In this document: in pieces, positions 16,831 to 24,143 of the stretch
How positions within the stretch are numbered: position 1 is the first letter of the stretch
Layout of the letters: each line of letters opens with the position of its first letter
Source: Devosia ginsengisoli
Lineage (GTDB): Bacteria; Pseudomonadota; Alphaproteobacteria; Rhizobiales; Devosiaceae
NCBI RefSeq assembly: GCF_007859655.1
Contig: NZ_CP042304.1
Coordinates: 1,426,001 to 1,490,000, forward strand
Direction: 5' to 3'
DNA length: 64,000 nucleotides
Made by a program: the position numbers and the translations under genes
Notes under the pieces: generated by a model
Told to the model about the DNA's origin: nothing
Databases searched by the model: none
The model's input: only the letters and a program-made list of their open reading frames with translations

Positions 16831-17184
16831 CTATTGCCGCCTGTTCCATGGGTGGTCGGCGTCCATTGGCCTGCCTTGGGCATCACTGCCCTTGACGAAG
16901 CCATGAAGCTCCTCGGACTGCTTGATGCTGGAGTGGCACCGATATCGAGGATCGTCGCATAGGCTCTGGAATGGACCAGCGAAGAACGTCAGCGGATCGA
17001 GCTTGGTCTTCGGGTCGACGTGGTCGCACACAGTCGCCGGGGTATAGCGCCCATGCTTGAGGCAGTTCTCGCATAGAGGCTGTTTGTCGAGCTGTGCCTT
17101 GCGTGTCCGCTTCCACTTGGCCAGGCCATAGAGGCGGCGATAGGCTTGGGCCTCTGGGCTGCGCCTGTCCTCGAACCCTGCCAT
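16831..17184 (-). CDS. HNH endonuclease, packaging-associated
   Basis: 117 aa. It has a CENC pair (about 38-41), VCDHVDPKTKLDP with the catalytic DH, and LCDDPRYRCHSSIKQSEE with the second Cys pair and His, forming a zinc-supported HNH fold. HNH proteins next to terminase in HK97-like phages cooperate with TerL in cutting at cos. Start overlaps the stop of the 46-aa gene (TGATG). Confidence 0.9.
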   Translation of the reverse strand: MAGFEDRRSPEAQAYRRLYGLAKWKRTRKAQLDKQPLCENCLKHGRYTPATVCDHVDPKTKLDPLTFFAGPFQSLCDDPRYRCHSSIKQSEELHGFVKGSDAQGRPMDADHPWNRRQ

Positions 17185-17324
17185 CAGTCGGCAGTGAGCT
17201 TGGCCGCATCAACGATAGCCTCGGCCTCTGCCTTCATGTCGATAGCGAAGCCGGCCTTGGCCAGTGCTGCCAGGGTGAGGATGCGGGCGCCGTACCACCA
17301 TGGGAGCTTGACCGAAAAGGTCAT
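17184..17324 (-). CDS. Small phage protein, 46 aa, first gene of the late cluster
   Basis: ATG at 17324, protein MTFSVKLPWWYGARILTLAA, then a helix and an acidic end (AEAEAIVDAAKLTAD). The middle (WWYGARILTLAALAKAGF) is hydrophobic enough for membrane contact or a helical packing face. Its stop overlaps the HNH start, which supports it being real. It begins just downstream of a terminator hairpin (17354-17383). Function unknown. Confidence 0.7.
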   Translation of the reverse strand: MTFSVKLPWWYGARILTLAALAKAGFAIDMKAEAEAIVDAAKLTAD

Positions 17325-17353
17325 CGAGACGCGTGCCACATGCTTTTCTCATG

Positions 17354-17383
17354 AAAAAGCCCGCCTCGGAATGCCGGGCGGGC
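17354..17383 (-). terminator. Terminator after the bS21 gene
   Basis: On the minus strand GCCCGCC and GGCGGGC pair (with an inner CCGG/CCGA extension) and are followed by TTTTTC. It ends the bS21 transcript and stands just before the first late gene, so late transcription either starts in the short stretch after it or passes it by antitermination. Confidence 0.8.
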
Positions 17384-17406
17384 GTTTGTTTGCTATGCGG
17401 TGGTGT

Positions 17407-17673
17407 TCAGCCCCCGCGAACCAGAGATGGGGCCCTAGCGCGCTCAGGCCCCTTCCTCTTCGGACCTTCGATCAGGCCTTCTCGAATTGCTTTCTTTCGA
17501 GCCTCCTTGCGTACACGGCCTACGGCCTGAGCGGCCTCTCGCTTACGCTTTTCAGAGGGCTTTTCGAAATATGCACGGCGCTTCATTTCGCGGAAGACAC
17601 CCTCGCGCTGGAGCTTTTTCTTGAGCACCTTAAGTGCCTGATCGACATTGTTGTCGCGGACTTGAACCTGCAA
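17407..17673 (-). CDS. rpsU: Phage-borne 30S ribosomal protein bS21
   Basis: 88 aa from a TTG start at 17673 with AGGAAA 6 bases upstream. The sequence [20 protein letters not shown], then [19 protein letters not shown], is the bS21 family almost along its whole length. bS21 binds the 30S platform near the 16S 3' end and helps start translation. The C-terminal tail ([19 protein letters not shown]) is longer than in many homologues, as is common in alphaproteobacteria. It lies inside the prophage with a cspA-like gene upstream on the same strand and its own terminator. Viral bS21 has been reported in other phages and can enter host ribosomes. Confidence 0.93.
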   Translation of the reverse strand: MQVQVRDNNVDQALKVLKKKLQREGVFREMKRRAYFEKPSEKRKREAAQAVGRVRKEARKKAIREGLIEGPKRKGPERARAPSLVRGG

Positions 17674-17845
17674 ATACTTTCCTAGCTTTGGTGACCGTTT
17701 CACCCGGTGGGCAAGCGGAGGAAGCACCTTGGAGTGCTCCTATGGCCCGCCCTATCACTTTAAGCTCGGGAATGCACCCGCCGGCCCACCACTCACCCAA
17801 TCGGCGATCATGGCGCAGGCGTGTCATGGGTAGCCCCATGAAATG

Positions 17846-17870
17846 CAAAAGGCCCGCCGAAGCGAGCCTT
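17846..17870 (-). terminator. Terminator after the cold-shock gene
   Basis: On the minus strand AAGGCTCGC-TTCG-GCGGGCCTT forms a 9-bp stem (one T-G pair) with a UUCG loop, followed by TTTTGC. It stands 67 bases after the cold-shock stop and before bS21, so the two genes are probably partly separate transcripts. Confidence 0.85.
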
Positions 17871-17937
17871 GATCTGACGCGTTAAAACGCCGGTGATTTG
17901 GCTTGCCTTTGCAAGCAGGTCAAATCACCGAAATTTA

Positions 17938-18150
17938 CTAGAGCAGCGTGAGGTTGACCGCGGACTCTTTGCCGTCGCGGCCGCTCTCGATGTCGTAGGT
18001 AACCTTGTCGTTTTCATACAGCCCCTGCAGACCCGACTGCTGAACAGCCGAGATATGCACGAAAGCGTCCTTACCGCCGCCCTCAGGCGATATAAAGCCA
18101 AAGCCCTTGGTGGTGTTGAAGAATTTGACGGTGCCGGTGATGCTACCCAT
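17938..18150 (-). CDS. Cold-shock protein, CspA family
   Basis: 70 aa, a single cold-shock domain with RNP1 (KGFGFIS, about 15-21) and RNP2 (DAFVHISAV, about 28-36). It binds single-stranded nucleic acid and melts mRNA structure. An AAGGAC ribosome site precedes the ATG. The upstream gap is over 300 bases, consistent with the long leader typical of cspA mRNAs. The pairing with bS21 mirrors chromosomal cspA-rpsU neighbours in related bacteria, so capture from a host is likely. Confidence 0.93.
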   Translation of the reverse strand: MGSITGTVKFFNTTKGFGFISPEGGGKDAFVHISAVQQSGLQGLYENDKVTYDIESGRDGKESAVNLTLL

Positions 18151-18475
18151 AGAAACAGTCCTTTTGAAGCTCGGTGCCTTGGCGCGAGCGCTTGCCCGAC
18201 AGCGACATGCTGCACTGGGCCTAGAAAACGTTCACATTCAAGCAGTGAGCCGAGGACCGGAGATGACCGGCAAAGGCAGCCGTCATAGGCTGCAAACGTA
18301 TGACGGCCATTAATCGGAGCAATGCCGCGCAAAAGCAAGGCCAAAGCGAAGTCAGGTGGCCAAACTGAATGCAACAGGCCGAGCACCGCAGCACCCGACA
18401 GAAACAAAATGTTTCCTACGGCTGCCTCAGGCGTTGTCTCTGATCGGGGCCATGTCGCCCCACCAGGAGACGACC
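18151..18475. promoter_or_regulatory. Divergent gap between the cold-shock gene and a 78-aa gene
   Basis: 325 bases with no convincing gene. It must hold the cold-shock promoter and leader (minus) and the promoter of the plus-strand 78-aa gene. I see no strong -35/-10 pair; short frames here are not supported by ribosome sites. Confidence 0.5.
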
Positions 18476-18712
18476 ATGACTACTCAAGATCAAGCGTTCT
18501 ACAGCAGTGAAAACGGCGACCAATGGCTATTGGTCGGAAGGGGCACCGAACACGCCAAGGTGAGGCACCAGCCAAATGCGTCGTCTGGCGGGCAAGTCCG
18601 CGACGTCGCCCTGAAGGACTTCCTGTCCCGTGAGCAAAATACGCCGCAAGGCGTTGCGCTACGCCACCTCATGGATGACGAGGCCGAAGAACCTCGATCG
18701 GGACGCCCATAA
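18476..18712 (+). CDS. Conserved small hypothetical protein, 78 aa
   Basis: Start MTTQDQAFYSSENGDQWLLV at 18476, with AGGAGA 6 bases upstream; the longer frame is not needed. The pattern (FYSSENGDQW, VRHQPNASSGGQVRDVALKD, FLSREQNTPQGVALRHLM) resembles a small soluble protein found widely in Hyphomicrobiales chromosomes. This suggests host origin. Function unknown. Confidence 0.75.
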   Translation: MTTQDQAFYSSENGDQWLLVGRGTEHAKVRHQPNASSGGQVRDVALKDFLSREQNTPQGVALRHLMDDEAEEPRSGRP

Positions 18713-18814
18713 GCCTAACCAGTCGCTGGAGTGCCCTAACGAAAGGGGCGACCTGCGCGCCGTAGCGACCCGACATCCGCTGTTTATCACGCTTATGCGT
18801 ACGGTCCCAACACC

Positions 18815-19021
18815 TCAACCAGGCACCTTCCGCCCCTTACCGACACACATCGGCTGGCCATCTCGATAGCCGCAATACGACAACACTCGATCACCCTGAT
18901 GGATGCCGAATGGCGCACCTTCGAAACCGCATCCCTCGCAGAAATAGATTGGCGCCATCGGTTCGATGGGTCGGTTGTCGCGGATCAGTGGTGGGCCTGA
19001 GACTCGGTATTCAGTGGGCAT
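18815..19021 (-). CDS. Small zinc-ribbon-like protein, 68 aa
   Basis: The Cys pattern CEGCGFEG (about 28-35) and SYCGYRDGQPMC (about 48-59) fits a small zinc-binding knuckle. Start MPTEYRVSGPPLIRDN at 19021. No strong ribosome site is clear and no neighbour overlaps it, so it may be a short phage accessory gene or chance. Confidence 0.5.
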   Translation of the reverse strand: MPTEYRVSGPPLIRDNRPIEPMAPIYFCEGCGFEGAPFGIHQGDRVLSYCGYRDGQPMCVGKGRKVPG

Positions 19022-19128
19022 GGTTCGCTGATAGCACGAGCCGCCTGTTTGTCGAGGGCGTGAGATCTATGCACACCCTTGAGAAACAGGCCGAGCGCCT
19101 GAGCGCCCGACCGAGACCTTCTAAATGG

Positions 19129-19437
19129 CTAGATCACGCAGCGGCCAGGGTCTTCGTGCTGGCGGTGGCCGGCAAAGTCGAGGACGGCGGCATGGGACTT
19201 GGTCATACAGGTGCCAGCGGCTTCGTCCTCGTCGCCAAGCATGAGGGGCACGGCAGCGACATCGACGGCCAGGACAGCACAGGTGGCATCGGAAGTACCG
19301 ATGGCATGATCGACGGTGACAGTCTGCGACAGGTCGAGGGCACAGATGTTGGGCGCCGGATCGGCCATGGCTACCGGCGTGAACGCCAGCATACACAGAC
19401 CGAGGACAGCAGCCCCAATGAACGCAGTGATGCGCAT
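19129..19437 (-). CDS. Small putative exported protein, 102 aa
   Basis: N-terminus MRITAFIGAAVLGLCMLAFT followed by PVAMADPAP is a good Sec signal peptide with an Ala-x-Ala-like cleavage site near residue 25. The mature part has three Cys residues (CAL, TCAVL, TCMTK) plus one near the end (GRCVI). It starts just downstream of a minus-strand terminator. A secreted or periplasmic lysogenic-conversion product is possible; function unknown. Confidence 0.6.
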   Translation of the reverse strand: MRITAFIGAAVLGLCMLAFTPVAMADPAPNICALDLSQTVTVDHAIGTSDATCAVLAVDVAAVPLMLGDEDEAAGTCMTKSHAAVLDFAGHRQHEDPGRCVI

Positions 19438-19470
19438 GGGCAGTCCTTTCGATGTTGGGGGGGGCAGACA

Positions 19471-19502
19471 AGAAAAAACCCGCCGGAGGTCATCGGGCGG
19501 GT
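19471..19502 (-). terminator. Terminator facing the replication operon
   Basis: On the minus strand ACCCGCC pairs with GGCGGGT around an 11-base loop, followed by TTTTTTCT. The only minus-strand transcription that can reach it is read-through from the early operon ending at 20398, running antisense through the 263-aa gene. It also precedes the 102-aa gene. Confidence 0.7.
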
Positions 19503-19580
19503 CGCTTCAGACGATAGTCTGAAAATCGCATTACGTGCATTTAGGGTGATTTGCGAATCGCCGTCAAGAGGGAACACTGC

Positions 19581-19596
19581 CCCCTAAACTTAGGGG
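19581..19596 (+). promoter_or_regulatory. Perfect palindrome covering the ribosome site of the 263-aa gene
   Basis: CCCCTAAACTTAGGGG is a 7-bp inverted repeat that includes the likely ribosome site (AGGGG, 8 bases before ATG 19604). As RNA it would hide the site; as DNA it could be an operator. Either way it could keep the downstream gene under tight control. Confidence 0.5.
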
Positions 19597-19603
19597 CCGA
19601 AAC

Positions 19604-20395
19604 ATGCGCGCATTGACGAGACGTTTTGCTGTGAAGCTTGCCATGCGCAAGCCATCCCCTGAAAGGATCCCTCTCGCAGGCGATGCAGTCTATGCGCGCA
19701 ACTACTTTACAACCCAGCTCGGCACTTCAAAAACCAGTCGGGAGTATGTGGTTCTTTCCATCAATCAGCGCGGCTATGACTGCTACTATTTCGACCCAGA
19801 AACACGCGCCAGAACTGAAGAAATCGTACCCTTCGAAAGGCTTTCGCGTCTCCATGTTCGGGTGCGTCAATACTACCGTGAAATACAAATCGACTATCAG
19901 TCAGCATCTGAATTCCTAACGTATCAGGCGCTAGGCCTGCCGTGGATTTTTTGGTTACGGGAGCGCATCGCTCAGGCAGCCTTCAATCGCCAAAAGCTAG
20001 TGCGAGCGGAGCGGAACCGAATGGTTCGCCTGTTTCTAGAAAAATCTCTAGAAACACCGGGGTACAGCGCCACAGCCATTAGTGTCTTAAGTGAGCTGCA
20101 CGGAGATCGCTGGGTCCTGCACCCAGATAATGCCCCAGTCATGGCCTATTATGACTTGTTGCTGGACTCCCTGGTATCATCTGGGCACCTGTCAAACCAC
20201 CAAGGCCAGTATGTACTGGAGCCCGCAGCGCTCGCACTTCTAGACGCCTTTGAGCAGGATGAGAGGCACCATAATGACATGGTCAGACAGCAGAGATTAC
20301 TTGCGGGGCTTACTGGTGCCCTCGTCCTCATTGGCGCACTGCAAGCTGGGGCTGCCATTTTATCAGCCTGGAAGAACGCAGCCCCGCTAATATAA
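19604..20395 (+). CDS. Unknown protein with C-terminal membrane anchor, 263 aa
   Basis: Plus-strand gene between minus-strand early and late clusters, the typical place for an accessory (moron) gene, with visibly lower GC than its neighbours. Residues 1-110 look like a beta-rich domain (AGDAVYARNYFTTQLGTSK; YYFDPETRARTEEIVPFERL). The middle is a helical winged-helix-like part (VRLFLEKSLETPGYSATAIS; LHGDRWVLHPDNAPVMAYYD). The end has one hydrophobic span (LTGALVLIGALQAGAAILSA) near 235-255. It has its own leader with a palindrome. An exclusion or defence role is a guess from position only. Confidence 0.75.
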   Translation: MRALTRRFAVKLAMRKPSPERIPLAGDAVYARNYFTTQLGTSKTSREYVVLSINQRGYDCYYFDPETRARTEEIVPFERLSRLHVRVRQYYREIQIDYQSASEFLTYQALGLPWIFWLRERIAQAAFNRQKLVRAERNRMVRLFLEKSLETPGYSATAISVLSELHGDRWVLHPDNAPVMAYYDLLLDSLVSSGHLSNHQGQYVLEPAALALLDAFEQDERHHNDMVRQQRLLAGLTGALVLIGALQAGAAILSAWKNAAPLI

Positions 20396-20397
20396 GC

Positions 20398-20979
20398 TCA
20401 CGCGGCGACGTCTGATCTCGATAAATGCTTTCGTGGCATCGGGATTATACCCAAAAAATGACCGATCGCATTGAGCGCTAGGCGCAGGTCTCCTATCATA
20501 TGCGGTAACTGCTGGTCGCGCCCGACGACATAGTCCAGCGCCGCCCACATATTGGCGTGGCTATGAATTTCCTGCTCGGCATAGACAGCCTTCTGGATGC
20601 CTTCCCACTTCGACACGGCACGCCGGCACCACTGCTCATAGCCAGGGCCTTCCGCGCCGCCAGCCCCGCCGCTGCCTGTGGCCAGGGCGTCAGGCGACTT
20701 CACTGCCCGCTTGAAATTGGCATAGGCCTCCAGATAGGCCGTAGCGGCGTCATATTGAGCCTCACTGACGCCGTCAGTCGAGTTTCGCAGCCCGGCCAGG
20801 CACAGCCGCCCAACATAGGTGCTCGCCTTCTGATCTCGGGCTTCCTTCTCGGTGAGGCCGAAGACCCGCATGCGCAGCTCGATGGCGTCCGCATTCTCGT
20901 TGTAAGCGCCAGCCGCGCGGCTGATCGCCCCCGACTTCGTCCGCTTCACGCCAATCTTACGTGGTCTGCCCTTAGCCAT
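20398..20979 (-). CDS. Last gene of the early operon; possible late regulator, 193 aa
   Basis: Start MAKGRPRKIGVKRTKSGAIS at 20979 is set 1 base after the repaired stop of the upstream gene; the longer frame reads the wrong register there. The N-terminus is basic (RPRKIGVKRTK), the rest helical (AYNENADAIELRMRVFGLTE; QWCRRAVSKWEGIQKAVYAE). It occupies the slot where Q- or RinA-type late activators are found in related phages. Several terminators lie between it and the late genes, which would fit an antiterminator. I do not recognise a named family. Confidence 0.7.
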   Translation of the reverse strand: MAKGRPRKIGVKRTKSGAISRAAGAYNENADAIELRMRVFGLTEKEARDQKASTYVGRLCLAGLRNSTDGVSEAQYDAATAYLEAYANFKRAVKSPDALATGSGGAGGAEGPGYEQWCRRAVSKWEGIQKAVYAEQEIHSHANMWAALDYVVGRDQQLPHMIGDLRLALNAIGHFLGIIPMPRKHLSRSDVAA

Positions 20980-20980
20980 T

Positions 20981-21875
20981 CTATGCCTCTTGGTGGTTGG
21001 TGGATTGGTGTCCGGGCACGGTCGCCCTCGCCTGTTCAATTTCCTCGATGCGGAAGCCGCGCTTGCCGCTGGCGCTGACGATGGGCAGCTTCTTGCCCAG
21101 CATCTTCTCGACAGCCCGGAAGTCGGGGTGATCGGGGGGGCAGGTAGACCCATCCCTCGACGCTCGCCGGCGCCGGGTCGGATTTCAGCGGCACGGTCAG
21201 TGCGTCAATCCAGGCGCCTGACCTGATCCATTTACCGAGCCCCATGCGGAATTCGACCTGGCTTTCCGGGGTGGCGTTGCGGATATCGCTGTCCTCGATG
21301 TGCCATTGGGCAAACCGTTTGGCGGCGATGAGCAGGCGAACCCGCTCGGCAATGCTCAGTTCATCGAACGCCTTCCTGGCATCCCGGCGGTTGGTGAGCC
21401 GGCGCCGAGGATAAACTTCCCAAACTTCATCGAAATCCACGCGCTCGCTATCCGAGCGAAGCGAAGGATGGTCGTTGGAAGAAAGGTCGTTATGTTGTGA
21501 CGTAGCTACGTCACAGGGGCTGTGATCTTCAGGCGTCACAACCCCCTGTGAGATTTGCGTCACAGGGGGGTCTACATCTGGTGCCGGGTCGGGGCGATCC
21601 ATCAAGACACGGTACTGGCTGATGGTCCGGCCGTTGGCCTTCGTGGTCTGGTCCCGCTTCATCAGATAACCCATTTCGCAGAGGTCACGGATGGCCCGAT
21701 TGACCGTCTCACGGGACTTGCCGCAGGCCTCTCCGAGCTTCTTCTGGTTGACCTCGCACCAGCCGCGATTGTCCGTATGACTGCCCAGCTTCACCAGGAC
21801 GCGCAGATGCACGTCCTTGAAGCGAGGATCGTCCAGGCAATCGGCCGGCAGGATGCTGTAGCGGGGTCTACTCAT
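20981..21875 (-). CDS. Replication initiator-like winged-helix protein, frameshifted at 21134-21140
   Basis: N-terminal 100 residues form a winged helix (RVLVKLGSHTDNRGWCEVNQ; GKSRETVNRAIRDLCEMGYL), as in phage O-type initiators. The central WEVYPRRRLTNRRDARKAFD motif is typical of these proteins. After VEGWVYLPP the given frame turns into an Arg-rich tail (RSPRLPGCREDAGQEAAHRQ). Removing one C from the seven-C run restores DHPDFRAVEKMLGKKLPI and runs to a TAG at 20981, 1 base before the next start. So the gene has a one-base insertion, a sequence error or a slippery run. As given, translation would stop at 21036. Confidence 0.8.
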
Positions 21876-22576
21876 GCGCCGGCATCGCTGGGTTCCGCCC
21901 CATAGAACGGCTTCGACGGGTGGCGCAGATGATGACGGAGGGCGATCTGTTTCACAGTTGATCTGGACATGCCGATCTGCTCGGCTATCACCGCGGTCGC
22001 TAGACCGGCGGCATAGCCCTCGCGGACAACATTCAGGCGGTTTTCGGCCTCGGTCGCCAAGGGCTTCGGAATGGCGGGCGCAACGGCATAGGGCGATCCC
22101 CGCTCCCGAATGATGGGCGGGAACTTCTTCAGGCTGTGCAGGACGGTCGTGTGATGCCGCCCGAACATGAGGCCGATTCTGGCAATGCTGAAGGGCGTGT
22201 GGGCCACAACAAGGTAAAGAGCCTCGTGCCGGGCCGCCGCGAAAGCCCCGGACCTGCTCCTACCCATGATTTCCTCGATCGGGACGCCATGGCGGAGCGC
22301 GGTCACCGCCACCAGGAAACGCCAGTGGCAGGTGGTGAGCATATTCAGCGGCGCGCCGGACGGGATGTCCTCCTGCTGCTGCGGCTCTGGCATCGGAACC
22401 GGCGCGGCCTTTACGGATGACATACGCAACGGTAACGGCTTTGGGTGCAGTCGAGACCTTGCTGCTGCACTGGCCTCTTCCACCTCCGCCGAGCAGGAAT
22501 ACTCGCGGGCCGGCATCCGGTAGATGATGCTGTGCGGTCTACTCTGAATGGCCAACAAGGGTATGTAACTGTTCAT
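21872..22576 (-). CDS. DnaA domain IV-like DNA-binding protein
   Basis: 234 aa. Residues about 105-150 (ALYLVVAHTPFSIARIGLMF, then GRHHTTVLHSLKK) match the DnaA C-terminal DNA-binding helix-turn-helix, including the GRxHTTV signature used for DnaA-box contact. No AAA+ ATPase domain precedes it. A second helix-turn-helix (TAVIAEQIGMSRSTVKQIAL) lies near 205. GGAGG precedes ATG 22576. It may bind DnaA-box-like sites in the phage origin or regulate host DnaA-dependent promoters. Confidence 0.82.
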   Translation of the reverse strand: MNSYIPLLAIQSRPHSIIYRMPAREYSCSAEVEEASAAARSRLHPKPLPLRMSSVKAAPVPMPEPQQQEDIPSGAPLNMLTTCHWRFLVAVTALRHGVPIEEIMGRSRSGAFAAARHEALYLVVAHTPFSIARIGLMFGRHHTTVLHSLKKFPPIIRERGSPYAVAPAIPKPLATEAENRLNVVREGYAAGLATAVIAEQIGMSRSTVKQIALRHHLRHPSKPFYGAEPSDAGA

Positions 22577-22755
22577 GCTGCCCTCCGGTCTTGTTCTTCT
22601 GCCCAGACAACAAGGTCATCTGCGGTCTTTTTCGAATAGCCGCGAGCCTGCCAGCGCTTCCGCCGCGCGACATGCATGTCAGCAGTATCTGGGCCAGCTT
22701 CTTCCTCGCGGCGGATATCTAGTTCGGTGAAGGCCCATTCGTTGGCGGACATCAT
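22573..22755 (-). CDS. Small phage protein, 60 aa
   Basis: Begins MMSANEWAFTELDIRREEEA; ATG overlaps the methyltransferase stop and its own stop overlaps the next start, both ATGA. The C-terminal half is helical and basic-acidic (RRKRWQARGYSKKTADDLVV). The translation-coupling overlaps are the main support. Function unknown. Confidence 0.7.
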   Translation of the reverse strand: MMSANEWAFTELDIRREEEAGPDTADMHVARRKRWQARGYSKKTADDLVVWAEEQDRRAA

Positions 22756-23432
22756 GCCGAACCTCCGAACAGTTCAGACTGCCGGGCATCCTTGCGGTCG
22801 AGCATGCGCAGGACGGTTTCGCCCTGATGTTGCTTGTCCCAGACGAACCAGGCGTTGAGCATTGGCGGGGCGCCCTGCCCTGTGAAATCGATCTTCCAGC
22901 GCATGAGATAGACGCGGGCCGGCGGATGGGCGGCATAGAAAGGCGCGAGGCCGCCGGCACCCGGCCAGCCCCAGTTCATCAGCAGCGCCATGTATTCCAT
23001 GTCGAGGGTGTCGAGCGCGTGCTTGAGCCAGCGGGCTTTGCCGTTGCCCCAGCCGCATTCGCCGAATGGCGGGTTCTGGACGGTCGCCTTAGAGGGCGCT
23101 GCGTCGAAATCGTAGAAGTCCTTGATTTCGGCACCGCAGCCGCGGTCGATCAGATCCGACGCGATGACTTTGAGACCAACGGCTTCCATCTCGCGGACCA
23201 GCGCGCCGTCGCCGGCACTGGCATCCCAGACGGAATCGAAGTCGCGCAGCCGATCAATCTCAGCGTGAAGCAACGCGCGGATCGGCTCCGGCGGCGTCGG
23301 GTAGAAGTCGTCGGCCTCGCGCTCCAGTCCATTATCGGACTTGGCGAAAGTGCCATCCAGCATCTGGATGACGACGGGCTTCGGCTTGTTACCGGTGGCG
23401 CGGAATAGGCCGCGTGCAGAAGCTGCAGTCAT
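22752..23432 (-). CDS. DNA N6-adenine methyltransferase-like protein
   Basis: 226 aa from ATG 23432 (MTAASARGLFRATG). It has motif I as WDASAGDGALVREMEA (SAM binding, near 75), the DFYPTPPEPIRALL motif typical of phage methyltransferases near 50, and the catalytic NPPFGE motif near 125. This NPPF type modifies adenine N6. No restriction nuclease partner is next to it, so it is likely solitary and may protect phage DNA or act in regulation. It overlaps its neighbours. Confidence 0.85.
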   Translation of the reverse strand: MTAASARGLFRATGNKPKPVVIQMLDGTFAKSDNGLEREADDFYPTPPEPIRALLHAEIDRLRDFDSVWDASAGDGALVREMEAVGLKVIASDLIDRGCGAEIKDFYDFDAAPSKATVQNPPFGECGWGNGKARWLKHALDTLDMEYMALLMNWGWPGAGGLAPFYAAHPPARVYLMRWKIDFTGQGAPPMLNAWFVWDKQHQGETVLRMLDRKDARQSELFGGSA

Positions 23433-23539
23433 AGGCCGAGCACTCCCCGTAGAAAGCCGCGCAGGAAATCGACCGTGATGTTGAAGGCAGCAAGCCATCC
23501 CAGTAGCGCAAAGAACATCGTCGTGCTGTCAGCCCTCAT
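23429..23539 (-). CDS. Tiny single-span membrane protein, 36 aa
   Basis: MRADSTTMFFALLGWLAAFN followed by ITVDFLRGFLRGVLGL. A hydrophobic span at 8-21 ends in a basic tail, so the N-terminus probably faces out. ATGA overlaps with both neighbours support it. Too short for standard gene finding. Function unknown. Confidence 0.6.
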   Translation of the reverse strand: MRADSTTMFFALLGWLAAFNITVDFLRGFLRGVLGL

Positions 23540-23787
23540 ACCGAACGCCCCGCGATCATATCGAGCGATGCCTGGACCTGGCTTGCTGCTCGGCGTTTTG
23601 AGAGTGATTGGATGGCCTGTTCGCGGAGGTTGGCGGGCCGGCCAGACTTGGCAGCTTCGATCAGCCGCTCACGCTTGGTCTTGCGGCGCGCGATGACCAT
23701 GCCGGCGGCCTTGAGCTCTTTCCGAAGGCGGTCGGCTACCTCATCCTGTTTGCGGATGACCTTGCGGGAATGGGGCATGGAGAGCAT
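23536..23787 (-). CDS. Small basic phage protein, 83 aa
   Basis: Start MLSMPHSRKVIRKQDEVADR at 23787 (or MPHSRKV at 23778); the longer frame overlaps the mini-ORF upstream in a different register. Helical and basic (RRKTKRERLIEAAKSGRPAN; QAIQSLSKRRAASQVQASLD), perhaps nucleic-acid binding. Function unknown. Confidence 0.65.
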   Translation of the reverse strand: MLSMPHSRKVIRKQDEVADRLRKELKAAGMVIARRKTKRERLIEAAKSGRPANLREQAIQSLSKRRAASQVQASLDMIAGRSV

Positions 23788-23797
23788 GGCTAGGCCC

Positions 23798-23929
23798 TCA
23801 TCGGACGCAACCAAGGATGGGATAGGTGTTGCGCTTCTCGACCACGAACAGGATCGGCGCCAGGGCCGCCTTGAGCGCGCGGCCCTCAATGGTGACGAAG
23901 GTCTTGGTCGGCGGAACATGCTGGTTCAT
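23798..23929 (-). CDS. DnaN-like N-terminal fragment, 43 aa
   Basis: A short frame MNQHVPPTKTFVTIEGRALK, then APILFVVEKRNTYPILGCVR, closely resembles the first 35 residues of bacterial sliding clamps, where LLKAL..VVERRNTIPILSNV is conserved. The similarity stops at the TGA; the rest of a clamp (over 320 residues) is absent. It may be a relic or a clamp-fragment protein. It fits neatly between neighbours. Confidence 0.6.
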   Translation of the reverse strand: MNQHVPPTKTFVTIEGRALKAALAPILFVVEKRNTYPILGCVR

Positions 23930-23931
23930 CG

Positions 23932-24141
23932 TCAAAACTCCAGTTCGATCGCCGGCGGAGGAGGCTTAGGACGCCCCTGCCCTTTCGGCTTGTTTCCGAG
24001 GTGGAACTGTCCGCAGTGCGGGCAGCGGTAGATTTCGAGGTTGTGCATCCGCAGCCGGCCGGACCTGGCTTCTCTCCATGACCCGTAGGCAACCTTGCCT
24101 TCGCATTGGGTCAGGGGATTGCGGTTGGCGAAGCCCTTCAT
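23932..24141 (-). CDS. Small zinc-ribbon phage protein, 69 aa
   Basis: MKGFANRNPLTQCEGKVAYG with YRCPHCGQFHLGN near 38-50: one CPHC pair plus Cys13 and His47 give a small zinc ribbon common in Hyphomicrobiales prophages. Pro-rich end (GRPKPPPPAIELEF). It follows the PD-(D/E)XK-like gene by 2 bases. Function unknown. Confidence 0.75.
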   Translation of the reverse strand: MKGFANRNPLTQCEGKVAYGSWREARSGRLRMHNLEIYRCPHCGQFHLGNKPKGQGRPKPPPPAIELEF

Positions 24142-24143
24142 GG

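Noticed and set aside
1..17000. Search for lysis genes (holin, endolysin, spanin) in the late cluster
   Set aside because: None was found; they are expected beyond the left edge of the window.
17630..18510. Several 60-130 aa frames over the bS21/cold-shock region
   Set aside because: They cover terminators or run opposite to clear genes and lack ribosome sites.
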